Assembly (NCBI RefSeq): GCF_000826525.2
Contig: NZ_LN651330.1
Span: 124,001-188,000, forward strand
Direction: 5' to 3'
Length of the DNA stretch: 64,000 bases
From: Mobilicoccus massiliensis
GTDB taxonomy: Bacteria > Actinomycetota > Actinomycetes > Actinomycetales > Dermatophilaceae
Within the stretch, counting starts at the first letter, position 1. The number at the start of each line of letters is the position of its first letter. Positions 45,177 to 54,204 of the stretch are shown piece by piece. The translations under genes were made by a program, and so were the position numbers. Below the pieces are notes generated by a model, which had not been told where the DNA came from, searched no databases, and was given only the letters and a program-made list of their open reading frames with translations.

Positions 45177-45955
45177 GACAGCACCCGATCGATCGCGGCG
45201 AACAGCTCCGCGACGTCATGGGCGCGCGAGCGGCTACAGGGGGCGGCGGGGCCGTCACAGACGAGACACCGTCGTGGCGAGGCGCCGAGATCCGCGCGTT
45301 GTATCGGTACATCACGAACGACGACGTCGAGATCGAAGAGGCGCCCCCACGGGTGGGTGTCCTCCGCGGCGACGAGCCGGCGCTTTGCCTCCAGCGGTTC
45401 CATCGCGACGACGAGGTAACCCTGGGCTCCGGTGGCGAGGTCGTGGGCCTCCCGGTGCAGAAGGCTTGTGTCAGTACATCTAGTCCCATCGTCGGTTGTC
45501 GTGCACGCCTCGACGGCGGCGGTCATCGCGGCGTCGAACACCCGCCGAGACCACGCCGGGTTCTTGTCCGGCCCCGGTACGACCAGCGTGATGCTGACGA
45601 CCGCCACCTTCCGCTCGAACAGGCCGTCCCGGCCCGTGTCACGGGATCCGGAGCCGGGCGCGACCGCCTGCGTCGGCCCCGAGCGCGGTGGAGACGCCTG
45701 TTCGAGCGGTTCGTGGGAGGCGTCGAGTCGGCCCGTGTCCGACGCCTCGGCCCCCGACGCCTCGGCCTCCGACGCCTCGGCCTCCGACGCCTCGGCCTCC
45801 GGCGCCTCGGCCCCTGACGCAGGCGTCTTCGACGCCAGGGCCTGCGGCTCCCCGGTCTCCCGCGCGCCGAACCTCGCGGCGAGGGCGCGTTGACGGGCGG
45901 CGCGGGTGTCGCGTGCGGCGAGCATGTCCTCGACGGAGACGGTGGGTGAGGTCAT
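45173..45955 (-). CDS. citX: Holo-citrate lyase synthase with an inserted low-complexity linker
   Basis: Transfers the phosphoribosyl-dephospho-CoA group to the acyl carrier protein CitD. The 260-residue product has the family blocks VEDMLAARDTRAARQRALAA, VVSITLVVPGPDKNPAWSR, DTHPWGRLFDLDVVVRDV and RRCLVCDGPAAPCSRSRAHD. Between the first and second blocks sits a non-family stretch of about 70 residues containing EAEASEAEASEAEAS, encoded by a 15-bp tandem repeat. CitX is normally about 180 residues, so the insertion explains its extra length. It starts 5 nt after citF. Confidence 0.88.
   Translation of the reverse strand: MTSPTVSVEDMLAARDTRAARQRALAARFGARETGEPQALASKTPASGAEAPEAEASEAEASEAEASGAEASDTGRLDASHEPLEQASPPRSGPTQAVAPGSGSRDTGRDGLFERKVAVVSITLVVPGPDKNPAWSRRVFDAAMTAAVEACTTTDDGTRCTDTSLLHREAHDLATGAQGYLVVAMEPLEAKRRLVAAEDTHPWGRLFDLDVVVRDVPIQRADLGASPRRCLVCDGPAAPCSRSRAHDVAELFAAIDRVLS
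45741..45815. repeat. 15-bp tandem repeat inside citX
   Basis: Five adjacent units of GACGCCTCGGCCTCC, three of them identical and two slightly diverged (45741-45815). The unit length keeps the frame and encodes the Glu/Ala/Ser linker of CitX. Copy number could vary by slippage. Confidence 0.9.
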
Positions 45956-45960
45956 GACGG

Positions 45961-47499
45961 TCAGCTCGCTGCGACCTGGCGCACGACGTCGATGACGCTC
46001 GTGTCGCGGTAGCGGATGCGGCCGACGATGCGCTCCTCGAACTCGATCGGCGCGGGGACGCCCGTGATGCCCGTCGCGCGGTCGTAGAGGTTCTCGATGG
46101 TCGTGACGGGCAACCCGGCGGCCTCGAGGCGTGAGCGCACGTCGGGCCGGGACGGGTGGACCGCGATGCCGTGGTCGGTGACGAGCACGCCGACGTTCTC
46201 GCCCGGCGTGACGAGGGTGGTCACCCTGTCGACGACCGTCGGTATCCGGCCTCGGATCAGGGGGCCGACGATGATCGAGAGGTTGGCGCCGGCGGCGGTG
46301 TCGCAGTGGCCGCCCGAGGCGCCCATCATGATGCCGTCGGAGCCGGTGACGACGTTGACGTTGAAGTCGAGGTCGATCTCGAGCGCCGAGAGGATGACGA
46401 CGTCGAGTTCGTCGACGGCGGCGCCCTTGCCGAGCGGGCTGGCGTACTCGTCGGCGGAGATCTCGCGATGCCGGGGGTTCTCGGCGAGTGAGCGCCCTGC
46501 GACGGCGTCGAAACTCTGCACGTCGAGGACCTTCTCGACGAGTCCCTTGGTGTGCAGGTCGACGATGCCGGCAGTGATGCCGCCGAGCGCGAACCCGGCC
46601 GTGACGCCGTGACGCCGCAGCCGCGGTTCGAGGAATCGGGTGGCGGCGGTGGCGCTCGCGCCGGATCCGGTCTGCATCGAGAAGCCGTCGCGGAAGTAAC
46701 CGGAGTGCTCGATGACATCGGCGGCGTGCCGGGCGATGAGCAGTTCACGCGGGTTGTTCGTGATGCGTGCCGCGCCGACGCTGATCTTGCTGGGGTTGCC
46801 GATCGTGTCGACGCCGACGATGAGGTCGACCTGGTCCTGGGTGATGCTCGCGGGCACGTGGGGATAGGCGACGATCTCCTCGGTGAGCAGCACGACCACG
46901 TCGGCGTAGGTCGCGTCGACCTTGGCGTAGCCGAGTGAGCCGCAGCGTCCGCGGCCGGCGACGCCGTTCGCGTTGCCCATCGCGTCACAGGCCGGCACGC
47001 CGAGGAACGCGACGTCGACGTGCAGTTCACCGGACTGGACCAGCGCGACCCGGCCGCCGTGGCTGTGGATGTCGATGGGCTCGTCCATGAGGCCACGGGA
47101 GATCTCACGGGCCAGCTCCCCGCGCATGCCCGAGGTGTAGATGTGGCGGATCACCCCGTTGCGGATGTGCTCGACGAGGCCCGCGTGGCAGGCGTTGAGG
47201 GAGCTGCCGGCGAGGGTGAGGTCGCGAAAGCCCATGCGTGCGAGGGTGTCGACGACCCGCAGCACGCAGGCGTCGCCCTCGCGGAAGTGGTGGTGGAACG
47301 AGATCGTGCCGCCGTTCTCGAGCCCGGAACGCGTGATCGCCTCCTCGAGGGTGTCGACGAGCTTGCGAGAGCGCTTGGTGCCCGGGTCACGCAGATGCGG
47401 CGTCGCGGCGGCCCAGTCGGTGAAGATCGCATGCCCGCCGAGGGAGTCACGGTCCGCCGCCGAGAGGCCGTCGAGGCGGGAGGTGGCGGCGGTGTTCAT
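45961..47499 (-). CDS. citF: Citrate lyase alpha subunit (citrate CoA-transferase)
   Basis: Transfers citrate onto the CoA-like prosthetic group of CitD in exchange for acetate. The 512-residue product has [20 protein letters not shown], the CoA-transferase core [38 protein letters not shown] and [20 protein letters not shown]. Length matches the family. It overlaps citE by 4 nt. Confidence 0.95.
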   Translation of the reverse strand: MNTAATSRLDGLSAADRDSLGGHAIFTDWAAATPHLRDPGTKRSRKLVDTLEEAITRSGLENGGTISFHHHFREGDACVLRVVDTLARMGFRDLTLAGSSLNACHAGLVEHIRNGVIRHIYTSGMRGELAREISRGLMDEPIDIHSHGGRVALVQSGELHVDVAFLGVPACDAMGNANGVAGRGRCGSLGYAKVDATYADVVVLLTEEIVAYPHVPASITQDQVDLIVGVDTIGNPSKISVGAARITNNPRELLIARHAADVIEHSGYFRDGFSMQTGSGASATAATRFLEPRLRRHGVTAGFALGGITAGIVDLHTKGLVEKVLDVQSFDAVAGRSLAENPRHREISADEYASPLGKGAAVDELDVVILSALEIDLDFNVNVVTGSDGIMMGASGGHCDTAAGANLSIIVGPLIRGRIPTVVDRVTTLVTPGENVGVLVTDHGIAVHPSRPDVRSRLEAAGLPVTTIENLYDRATGITGVPAPIEFEERIVGRIRYRDTSVIDVVRQVAAS

Positions 47500-48524
47500 G
47501 ACGTGGCTCCTTGCGACTCGCGGCGCACCCCGGAGGCGGCGGCGTAGCGGATCGTGCGTCGGGCGGCCTCGATGATCGGCGCGTCGATCATCTTTCCGCC
47601 GAGCGAGACCACGCCGAGGCCTTCGGTCGCGGCGTGCTCGGCGGCCTGGACGACGAGCCGGGCGTGATCGAGCTGCTCCTGCGTGGGGGCGTAGGCGTTG
47701 TGCAGCAGGTCGATCTGTCGTGGGTTGACCAGCGACTTTCCGTCGAATCCGAGGCGCCGGATGACGTCGACCTCGGCGAGGAACCCCTCCTCGTCCTCGA
47801 CGTCGGAGAACACGACGTCATAGGCGGCGATGCCGGCGACGCGGGCGGCGTGCAGCACGGCGCAGCGGGCGTAGAACAGCTCGGAGCCGTCACCGCGCGT
47901 CGTGCGCATGTCGATGACGTAATCGAAGCCGGCGAGCGCGATCGACACGAGTCGCGGTGTGGCGGTGGCGACCGCGACCGCGTTGACGACCCCGGCGGCC
48001 GACTCGATGGCGGCCATGAGCCGGGTCGAGCCGACCTCTCGGCCGCAGGCGCGTTCGATGGCCTCGACGGCGTCGGCGAGGTCGAGGATGTCCTGCGCCG
48101 TCTCGGTCTTGGGCAGGCGGATGACGTCGGCGCCAGCCCGCACGGCGGCTTCGAGGTCGTCTCGCCCGAAGGGAGTGTCCAGGGGGTTGATGCGCACGAC
48201 GGTCTCGATGCCCGCGTACAGCCCGCTGCGGAGGGTCTGCATGACGAGCAGGCGCGAGGTGTCCTTCTCCCGCAACGCGACTCCGTCCTCGAGGTCGAAC
48301 ATGATCGCGTCGGCGCCGTGGATGTAGGCGGTCGAGAGCATCGCGGCGTTCGAGCCGGGGATGAAGAGCATGCTGCGGTGGGGCATCTGCTCGGGATGGC
48401 GGTGCCGGGTCAGGGCGTCGAGGTGGGGGCGGTGTTCCTCGGCTTGTGCGTCCGGTGTTGTCGGCGGCGTCTCGCCGGAGACCTCGGGTGTCGGTGCGGC
48501 GTGGTCGTCGGCGGGCCGGTTCAC
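47496..48524 (-). CDS. citE: Citrate lyase beta subunit (citryl-CoA lyase)
   Basis: Cleaves citryl-ACP to oxaloacetate and acetyl-ACP. The 342-residue product has the HpcH/CitE motifs [55 protein letters not shown] and [17 protein letters not shown]. The GTG at 48524 overlaps the citD stop (GTGA) but yields a ~50-residue polar extension ([18 protein letters not shown]) absent from most CitE. An internal ATG just before HRSMLF would give the classical length, so the true start is uncertain. Confidence 0.95.
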   Translation of the reverse strand: MNRPADDHAAPTPEVSGETPPTTPDAQAEEHRPHLDALTRHRHPEQMPHRSMLFIPGSNAAMLSTAYIHGADAIMFDLEDGVALREKDTSRLLVMQTLRSGLYAGIETVVRINPLDTPFGRDDLEAAVRAGADVIRLPKTETAQDILDLADAVEAIERACGREVGSTRLMAAIESAAGVVNAVAVATATPRLVSIALAGFDYVIDMRTTRGDGSELFYARCAVLHAARVAGIAAYDVVFSDVEDEEGFLAEVDVIRRLGFDGKSLVNPRQIDLLHNAYAPTQEQLDHARLVVQAAEHAATEGLGVVSLGGKMIDAPIIEAARRTIRYAAASGVRRESQGATS

Positions 48525-48805
48525 AGCGCGCTCCAATCGACCTCGTCGTTCGAGGCGCGCATGACCGCGGCCTGCACCCGGGCGCGCAACGTGCAGTCGA
48601 GCGCGCCCTTGTCCTCGACGACGATCTGGCCGTTCTCGACGCCGAGCGCCGCGAGGGTCTCGTCCACGACCGCCCTGATCTGGGCTCCGAACTGGGCGGC
48701 GACCGTGGAGACGACCGTCACCTCCAGCTTCTCGTGAGGGGAGACCCGGACGACGGCGTCGCTGGATTCCAGTGTGCCGGCGAGGGAGTCGTTGACGATG
48801 CGCAT
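48521..48805 (-). CDS. citD: Citrate lyase gamma subunit (acyl carrier protein)
   Basis: Carries the phosphoribosyl-dephospho-CoA arm of citrate lyase. The 94-residue product begins [19 protein letters not shown]; the Ser of GTLES is the attachment serine. It also has the conserved [18 protein letters not shown]. The ATG at 48805 is preferred over the GTG at 48808 because GGAGG lies 6 nt before it and it gives the normal N-terminus. The citC stop and this start share one base (TGATG). Confidence 0.95.
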   Translation of the reverse strand: MRIVNDSLAGTLESSDAVVRVSPHEKLEVTVVSTVAAQFGAQIRAVVDETLAALGVENGQIVVEDKGALDCTLRARVQAAVMRASNDEVDWSAL

Positions 48806-49920
48806 CACACACCTCCGCGGATCGGGGTCGGGATCGAAGACGGCGAGGTCGGCGCGGAGGCGTGCATCGAGGAGAGCAGCTCGAACGTCGGCCGGGGGAC
48901 GAGAGGGCGCAGCCCGTCGAGATCGCCGGCGGTGAGGCGGCGGCGCACCTCGGTGGCCGAGACCGCGGTTTCGCCACGTTCGAGGCGGGGGATCTCGACG
49001 ACCTCGACGGCGGGGGCGGGCAGGTCACGACGCTCGAGCCAGTAGTGCATGTCGGTGTTGTACTGGCGGGTGACGGCGCAGAAGGGCTCGGTGCCGACGT
49101 ACCGGTGAGTGATGCCGAGCGCGGGCGCGATGTGCTGCCGAAAGATGAGCAGGTCGACGGCGGTGGCGGCGAGGTCGACGATGCCGCGGTCCTTGATGAA
49201 GTACGTCGGGAACGTCGCCTTGCTCACGACGTAGCGCGTGCCGGGATGCACGTGGATGCGGTCGCGGGCGTCCATCTCGGTCACGCCGGCGCGTACGAGC
49301 GCGAGACGCTGCTCGAAGGAGAACGCCGAGGCGTCCTCGCCGACGACGAAGACGTGCAGGTAGTCGCACTCGACGGCCGCGCGGGTGAGCAGGTGGCGGT
49401 GGCCGAGGGTGAAGGGGTTGGCGTTGAGCACCACGGCGCCGACGCGCTCGCGGTCGCGGCGGTAGTGCCGCAGGCTCTCGGTGTAGGCGTGGATGCCGCG
49501 GGGGGTGTTCTCCATCATCGCGACCTGGTCGGGCACCGTGACGACGGGATGGAACCCGCACGAGCGGAACGCCTGTTCGTTCTTCGGTGAGGTGTAGAGG
49601 AACAGGTGGGAGTGGCCGCGATCGAGTGCGACGAACGACAACTCGAGCATGAGGCGCGGCAGCAGGTCGTGGCCCTGCATCCGCTCCTTGACGGCCACGC
49701 ATTTCACGACGTTGCCCGTCAACCCTGCGCAGCCGAGAAGCTCTCCGTAGTGCCGCGCGGTGACGACCACCTCGAGGGCGGCGTCGAGGTCGAGAGCGCT
49801 GCCGGCGAGGAAGCGCCGGATCTCCTCCATCTCCTCCGGGTGGGCAGCCGGGCTCACGGTGGAGAGGTCGATCTCCTCCAACACGGCGCCCACTTCCTTC
49901 ACAGATCCGGCCGCCCGCAC
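48805..49920 (-). CDS. citC: Citrate (pro-3S)-lyase ligase
   Basis: Activates citrate lyase by acetylating the prosthetic group with ATP and acetate. The 371-residue product has an N-terminal GNAT-like domain ([20 protein letters not shown]) and a nucleotidyl-transferase domain with [17 protein letters not shown] (HxGH-type) and [15 protein letters not shown]. First gene of the operon. The GTG at 49920 has no clear ribosome-binding site. An in-frame GTG about 30 bases in, after AAGGAAG, might be the real start. Confidence 0.92.
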   Translation of the reverse strand: MRAAGSVKEVGAVLEEIDLSTVSPAAHPEEMEEIRRFLAGSALDLDAALEVVVTARHYGELLGCAGLTGNVVKCVAVKERMQGHDLLPRLMLELSFVALDRGHSHLFLYTSPKNEQAFRSCGFHPVVTVPDQVAMMENTPRGIHAYTESLRHYRRDRERVGAVVLNANPFTLGHRHLLTRAAVECDYLHVFVVGEDASAFSFEQRLALVRAGVTEMDARDRIHVHPGTRYVVSKATFPTYFIKDRGIVDLAATAVDLLIFRQHIAPALGITHRYVGTEPFCAVTRQYNTDMHYWLERRDLPAPAVEVVEIPRLERGETAVSATEVRRRLTAGDLDGLRPLVPRPTFELLSSMHASAPTSPSSIPTPIRGGV

Positions 49921-50278
49921 ACAGCGCCCCCACGCTGCGTGGCGGGGCCGCGCGTCACGTCCAGGTTAGGCGCGAGGAACCGGACTCATGCAGGAATTTC
50001 GGCAGAACGGACAGGGCGTGAGACAGGTCGTCCGTGTCAGGGATGTCCGCGTCCTTCACCGCGTTGGGCGGGCGCCGTGGTCATCTCGATCGCGGGGGCC
50101 GGTGATGCGGACCTCTTCCGTGTCAAGGAAGCACGCTGCCGGACCTCGGGTCACCGTGCGCATCGGTGAACCGCGGGCCCGCGAACCAGGAGCCGGGGCG
50201 CGACCGACGACGGTCGACGGCCCGGCAGGGCCGTGCGCCTGCTTGACTCATCCTGGGCCCACGGCCACGCTGCATCAG
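49921..50278. other. Divergent intergenic region upstream of citC
   Basis: About 358 bases that must hold the citrate lyase promoter. No gene, sensor pair or clear operator is seen. The A/T content rises slightly around 49960-50010. A citrate-sensing CitA-CitB pair, usual beside such operons, is not in this region. Confidence 0.35.
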
Positions 50279-51085
50279 GTGAGCACCCGTGAGTCCACGC
50301 AGCGTCGCGACCCCGAATCCGCTGTGTTCGCAGCACTGCTCGGCGCCTGTGCCGGAGCGTCGCTGGGGGTGCGGACCCGCGGACGATCTCGCGCCGAGGC
50401 CTCGGACGGAGGGCTCGTGCGGGTGCGGCTGGATCGCGTCGCCGAGTACGCGCCGCTCCTGACCGACGCGGCTCCGGTGGAGGGCGAGCCGTGGCTCGTC
50501 ACCGCGATCCGGAGGGGACTGTCGAGTCGGTGCGACCCGATGGCCGAGTTCGTCGAGGCGCTCGATCTGGCGGGGCGGCCGCGGCTCGAGGCGGCGGCGG
50601 AGGCCACCGTGGCGGCCGCGGTCAGTGCCGCCGTCGACGGCTGCGCGGTGCCGGTGCTCACGAGCCTGGGCGTCATGGCCGGGGATCTCGCCCGCGAGGT
50701 GGCCGAGGACACTCCCGGCCCCGATCTCGGCGCTCGCCTGCAGTGGGCGACCGCCCTCGCGACCCGCACCGATGACGATCCGGTCGAGATCCTTGATCTG
50801 CTCGTGGGCACGAGCGGCATCGTGCAGGAGTGCGTACCGGCGGCGTTCGCGCTGCTCGCCGTGGACGACGAAGGGTCCGCACCCGACGACGACGTCGACG
50901 TGTTCGAGGCATGCGTGCGCGCTGCCCGGCTCGGCGGCGCCGCCGACGTCATCGCGACGACCGTCGGCGCGGTGCTCGGTGCCTTGCACGGACCGGAGGC
51001 GCTGCCGACCGACGTCGTCGAGGACGCGAACGACTCGTGGCCGGCCCTGCGATCTCTCGGTGCAGAGCTGGCCACGAGCCGGTGA
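50279..51085 (+). CDS. ADP-ribosylglycohydrolase-like protein lacking the metal site
   Basis: A 268-residue, mostly helical protein. AVFAALLGACAGASLGVRT resembles the start of the ADP-ribosylglycohydrolase fold (GxLLGxAxGDALG), and FEACVRAARLGGAADVIATT with VGAVLGALHGPEALP resembles the C-terminal block (GGDTDTIAAxxGAxxGA). The acidic metal ligands are lost: the GD is AS and the DTD is AAD. It is therefore probably not a working hydrolase. The GTG at 50279 has a poor ribosome-binding site, so the start is uncertain. Confidence 0.6.
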   Translation: MSTRESTQRRDPESAVFAALLGACAGASLGVRTRGRSRAEASDGGLVRVRLDRVAEYAPLLTDAAPVEGEPWLVTAIRRGLSSRCDPMAEFVEALDLAGRPRLEAAAEATVAAAVSAAVDGCAVPVLTSLGVMAGDLAREVAEDTPGPDLGARLQWATALATRTDDDPVEILDLLVGTSGIVQECVPAAFALLAVDDEGSAPDDDVDVFEACVRAARLGGAADVIATTVGAVLGALHGPEALPTDVVEDANDSWPALRSLGAELATSR

Positions 51086-51132
51086 AGCGTTCGGCGTCTC
51101 GTCGACGCTTCGGGATCGCGGCGACGCGCCGG

Positions 51133-51321
51133 TCAGGCGGCGTCGTCGATGATCGCGTCGTCCACCCGCTCGAGCCCCGTCAGGTCGACGAGGAGACGGT
51201 CGAGTTCGACGAGCTGGTCGGGATCCCAGGGCGTGAAGGCCGCCTCGACGACGCTGACCCAGCCGGTCATCTCCGCCAGTGCGGCGCGAAGTTCGATGTC
51301 GTGAATGGTGCTGGTACTCAT
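51133..51321 (-). CDS. Small acidic protein of unknown function
   Basis: A 62-residue helical protein starting MSTSTIHDIELRAALAEMTG and ending VDDAIIDDAA, with a Trp-rich middle (WVSVVEAAFTPWDPDQ). GGGGAAGCAGT before the ATG gives a plausible ribosome-binding site. It converges on the ADP-ribosylglycohydrolase-like gene. I recognise no family. Confidence 0.6.
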   Translation of the reverse strand: MSTSTIHDIELRAALAEMTGWVSVVEAAFTPWDPDQLVELDRLLVDLTGLERVDDAIIDDAA

Positions 51322-51649
51322 ACTGCTTCCCCGATCTCTCTGCCCGGCCCCCCGCCGGGCAACGGCGGTGTGCCGTCACCCGCCTATCGGCGCGATGGGC
51401 AGCCGTCCAAGAGGATTCTCGAGAAACTTGACGCTCGTCCTGGTCGCCCGTGCCGAAGGGCGGCCGCGTGCGTCCTCGTTCCGTGCTGGTAGTTGACGCA
51501 TCCTGCACCACGACATGGCTGGTCATGGAGGTGGGCGGCCGAACTGGTCGAGTGGATGTTGCCTGGCGAGTAGCAAATTCGGGCCAGGAGGGCTGTCCGC
51601 GAGTCGTTCACCATGTGAGACGGGCTCGGTGACGGCCGCCTTTCGCGCC
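51322..51649. other. Intergenic region without recognised features
   Basis: About 328 bases. One short hairpin (GCCCGGC with GCCGGGC, near 51343-51361) lies in the leader of the small acidic gene. Otherwise no gene or RNA is seen. Confidence 0.3.
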
Positions 51650-52141
51650 TCAGCAGGCCGGGGTCGTCGTGGGCGGTGTGACTGCCCCGAACTCGTTGCC
51701 GATGACGAGGTCGACGCGCGTGCCCTCGCGTTGGATCGGCTTGAGCACGGAGCCCCGGATGTGGTGCGCGAGGACCTTCGCGCCGGTCGCGGCAGCGGGG
51801 CCGTGGCGGATCTCGGCCGGTACCTCGACGACCGTGCCCGCGGGGGCGTTGATGGCCTCCCCGACGGTGAAGCGCTGCGCCCGCAGGGTGTCGGCGGTGT
51901 GACTCGCCAGGCCCGCGCGTGAGGTCGCGTTGAGCACGTCGACGGTGATTCCGGCGGGGGGCTCGGGGCAGGAGCTCGGCGTCGCCGCGGGTGTCCGGCC
52001 GTCCGTGGCGTCGTTGCCGACGAAGGCCCGCACTCCGGCGACGGCGAGCGCGAGCACCACGAGCCCGAGCGTGGTGAGGTACATCGCGCGACGCCGCCGA
52101 CGCCGGGCCGTCGGCATCCCCGCCTCGTACGCGTAGCTCAC
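51650..52141 (-). CDS. LytR C-terminal-domain protein
   Basis: A 163-residue single-pass membrane protein. It has a basic N-terminus (MPTARRRRRRAMY), a membrane helix (LTTLGLVVLALAVAGVRAF) and an extracytoplasmic LytR_C domain (ITVDVLNATSRAGLASHTADTL, VLAHHIRGSVLKPIQREG, VDLVIGNEF). Such domains also occur at the C-terminus of LCP proteins, so it may work with the LCP ligase encoded at 22625-24106. The GTG at 52141 follows GGAGGGCAC. Confidence 0.85.
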   Translation of the reverse strand: MSYAYEAGMPTARRRRRRAMYLTTLGLVVLALAVAGVRAFVGNDATDGRTPAATPSSCPEPPAGITVDVLNATSRAGLASHTADTLRAQRFTVGEAINAPAGTVVEVPAEIRHGPAAATGAKVLAHHIRGSVLKPIQREGTRVDLVIGNEFGAVTPPTTTPAC

Positions 52142-52252
52142 GTGCCCTCCGTTCTGCCCCACCCCCGATGGTGTCACGACCTGCGGGTCGGACCCGTGTG
52201 CCCCGCCGCCATCACGGCAAGGTCATGACCGCCGGCGCCGCCCGCAGCCCCC

Positions 52253-52347
52253 GCTCGAACAGGCACTTTCACCCGCGGCAGCCCCCACACCTCCCCTCAA
52301 ACAGGCCTTTTGATCGCGCGAAGCCGGGGCAAACCGCCTGTCCGAGC
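52253..52347. repeat. Inverted-repeat element, family C copy 1
   Basis: Arms 52253-52269 (GCTCGAACAGGCACTTT) and 52331-52347 match as inverted copies at 14 of 17 positions. A further half-copy, CAAACAGGCCTTTTGA, lies between them. The arms match those of 54103-54177 on the far side of the same gene. Confidence 0.75.
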
Positions 52348-52424
52348 GTCGTCATGCCGGGCGGGTCAGCGCATTCGTCTCGCGCCGCCTCCCGTGTTCA
52401 GGGGTGACCCCTTAGGCTGCGCCC

Positions 52425-54056
52425 GTGAGTACCGAGCAGCTCGATGCCATTCGTGCCGGCTACGCGACGACCGGGTCGTCGATGCAACTCGGGGCTGCGG
52501 TCTCGGGTGAGCCGTCGGCACCGACCGCCCATCCTGACGTGCAGGTCGATCTGCCGCTGTCGGTGATGAACCGGCACGGCCTCGTCGCCGGCGCCACCGG
52601 AACGGGTAAGACGAAGACGCTGCAGCTCATGGCCGAGCAGTTGTCGGCGAACGGGGTGCCGGTGTTCCTCGCCGACATGAAGGGCGACCTTTCGGGGCTC
52701 GGCGCGCTGGGGGAGGGCAACGAGCGCGTCCTCGCCCGCGCCACGGACGTCGGTCAGTCGTGGGAGGCCCTCGGATTTCCGGTCGAGCTGTTCAGCCTGG
52801 GCGGCAAGGGGACCGGCGTGCCGATGCGCGCGACGATCACGGATTTCGGCCCGACGCTGCTGTCGAAGGTGCTCGGGCTCAACGCGACACAGACCTCGAG
52901 CCTCGGTCTCGTCTTTCACTACGCCGATCAGCGTGGGCTCCCGCTGCTCGACCTCAAGGATCTGCGCGCCGTCGTGCAGTACCTCACCTCCGACGAGGGC
53001 AAGGGCGACCTCAAGGAGCTCGGTGGACTGTCGTCCGCCACGGCGGGTGTGATCCTGCGGTCGCTCATCGCGTTCTCGGATCAGGGTGCGGACGTGTTCT
53101 TCGGCGAGCCGGAGCTCGACACGAACGACCTGCTGCGCGTCTCCGACGACGGGCGCGGGATCATCTCGTGCCTCGAGTTGCCTGCGGTGCAGGACCGGCC
53201 GGCGATGTTCTCGACGTTCCTCATGTGGCTGCTCGCGGATCTCTTCCACGACCTGCCCGAGGTCGGCGACGTCGACAAGCCCAAGCTCGTCTTCTTCTTC
53301 GACGAGGCCCACCTGTTGTTCGACGACGCGAGCAAGGAGTTCGTCGACCAGATCGAGCAGACCGTGCGCCTCATCCGGTCCAAGGGTGTCGGCATCTTCT
53401 TCGTCACCCAGACCCCGCGCGACGTTCCCGCGGGGGTGCTCGGGCAGCTCGGCAACCGCATTCAGCACGCGTTGCGGGCGTTCACGCCGGAGGACGAGAA
53501 GGCGTTGCGGGCGACGGTCAAGACGTTCCCGAAGAGCGAGTACGACCTCGGTGAGCTGCTGACGAACCTCGGAACGGGCGAGGCGGTCGTTACCGTGCTC
53601 TCCGAGCGAGGTACGCCGACGCCGGTGGCGTGGACGCGCATGCGCGCCCCGCAGTCACTCATGGCGCCCATGGACGCCGCCGCGATGGCCGAGGTGGTGG
53701 CGAGGTCGCCCCTCGGGTCCAAGTACAACGAGGCCATCGACCGGGAGTCGGCGTACGAGCGACTCTCGGCGCGGGTCTCCGGAGCGTCCGAGGGCGGAGC
53801 CGCGACACCGGTCGAACAGCCGGCGCCTGCGCCGACGCAGCCTGCGCCACAACGGGGCCCCCAGCCCATCCCGATGGATGATCGCGAGCCGGCGCCCCGC
53901 CGCTCCAAACAGGCGGCGCCGAAGGAGGAGCCGGGCCTCATGAAGCAGGTTATGGAGAACCCGATGATGCGCTCGATGCTCCGCAGCGCCGGCACCGCTC
54001 TGGGTCGAGAGATCACGCGCAGCATCTTCGGCACCGCTCGCCGTCGCCGCCGCTGA
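52425..54056 (+). CDS. HerA-like (DUF853) ATPase
   Basis: A 543-residue cytosolic P-loop ATPase of the FtsK/HerA superfamily. Walker A is LVAGATGTGKTKTLQLMAEQ, Walker B is KPKLVFFFDEAHLLFDD, and the downstream sensor/arginine-finger region has GVGIFFVTQTPRDVPAGVL. The C-terminal third has a Pro/Gln-rich linker and a basic amphipathic end (RSAGTALGREITRSIFGTARRRRR). Members are called putative DNA-translocating helicases, but the role is unknown. GTG start at 52425. Family C repeats flank the gene on both sides. Confidence 0.88.
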   Translation: MSTEQLDAIRAGYATTGSSMQLGAAVSGEPSAPTAHPDVQVDLPLSVMNRHGLVAGATGTGKTKTLQLMAEQLSANGVPVFLADMKGDLSGLGALGEGNERVLARATDVGQSWEALGFPVELFSLGGKGTGVPMRATITDFGPTLLSKVLGLNATQTSSLGLVFHYADQRGLPLLDLKDLRAVVQYLTSDEGKGDLKELGGLSSATAGVILRSLIAFSDQGADVFFGEPELDTNDLLRVSDDGRGIISCLELPAVQDRPAMFSTFLMWLLADLFHDLPEVGDVDKPKLVFFFDEAHLLFDDASKEFVDQIEQTVRLIRSKGVGIFFVTQTPRDVPAGVLGQLGNRIQHALRAFTPEDEKALRATVKTFPKSEYDLGELLTNLGTGEAVVTVLSERGTPTPVAWTRMRAPQSLMAPMDAAAMAEVVARSPLGSKYNEAIDRESAYERLSARVSGASEGGAATPVEQPAPAPTQPAPQRGPQPIPMDDREPAPRRSKQAAPKEEPGLMKQVMENPMMRSMLRSAGTALGREITRSIFGTARRRRR

Positions 54057-54102
54057 CGGGACCCGTCAAGGCGCCGGGCGCGAGAGCCGCGTGCTCGCCC
54101 GA

Positions 54103-54177
54103 CGCTCGAACAGGCAGTTTGCGCCTGGCCCGCGGGTTTGTCGCGGTGTCGAGTGGCACAAACCGCCTGTTCGAGCG
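54103..54177. repeat. Inverted-repeat element, family C copy 2
   Basis: Arms 54103-54121 and 54159-54177 match as inverted copies at 18 of 19 positions, beginning CGCTCGAACAGGC. It lies 46 bases after the HerA-like gene and 27 bases before the convergent secreted-protein gene, so it may also act as a terminator for both. Confidence 0.85.
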
Positions 54178-54204
54178 GGGGTGGGTCGTCGCCCAGGGTT
54201 ACGG

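Noticed and set aside
45741..45815. CRISPR array
   Set aside because: The 15-bp units are adjacent without spacers, lie inside a coding frame and encode a linker. No cas genes are present.
52425..54056. HerA-like ATPase as part of an antiphage defence system
   Set aside because: No nuclease (NurA, DUF4297, Sir2) or other defence partner is adjacent, and the DUF853 type is widespread as a single housekeeping-like gene.
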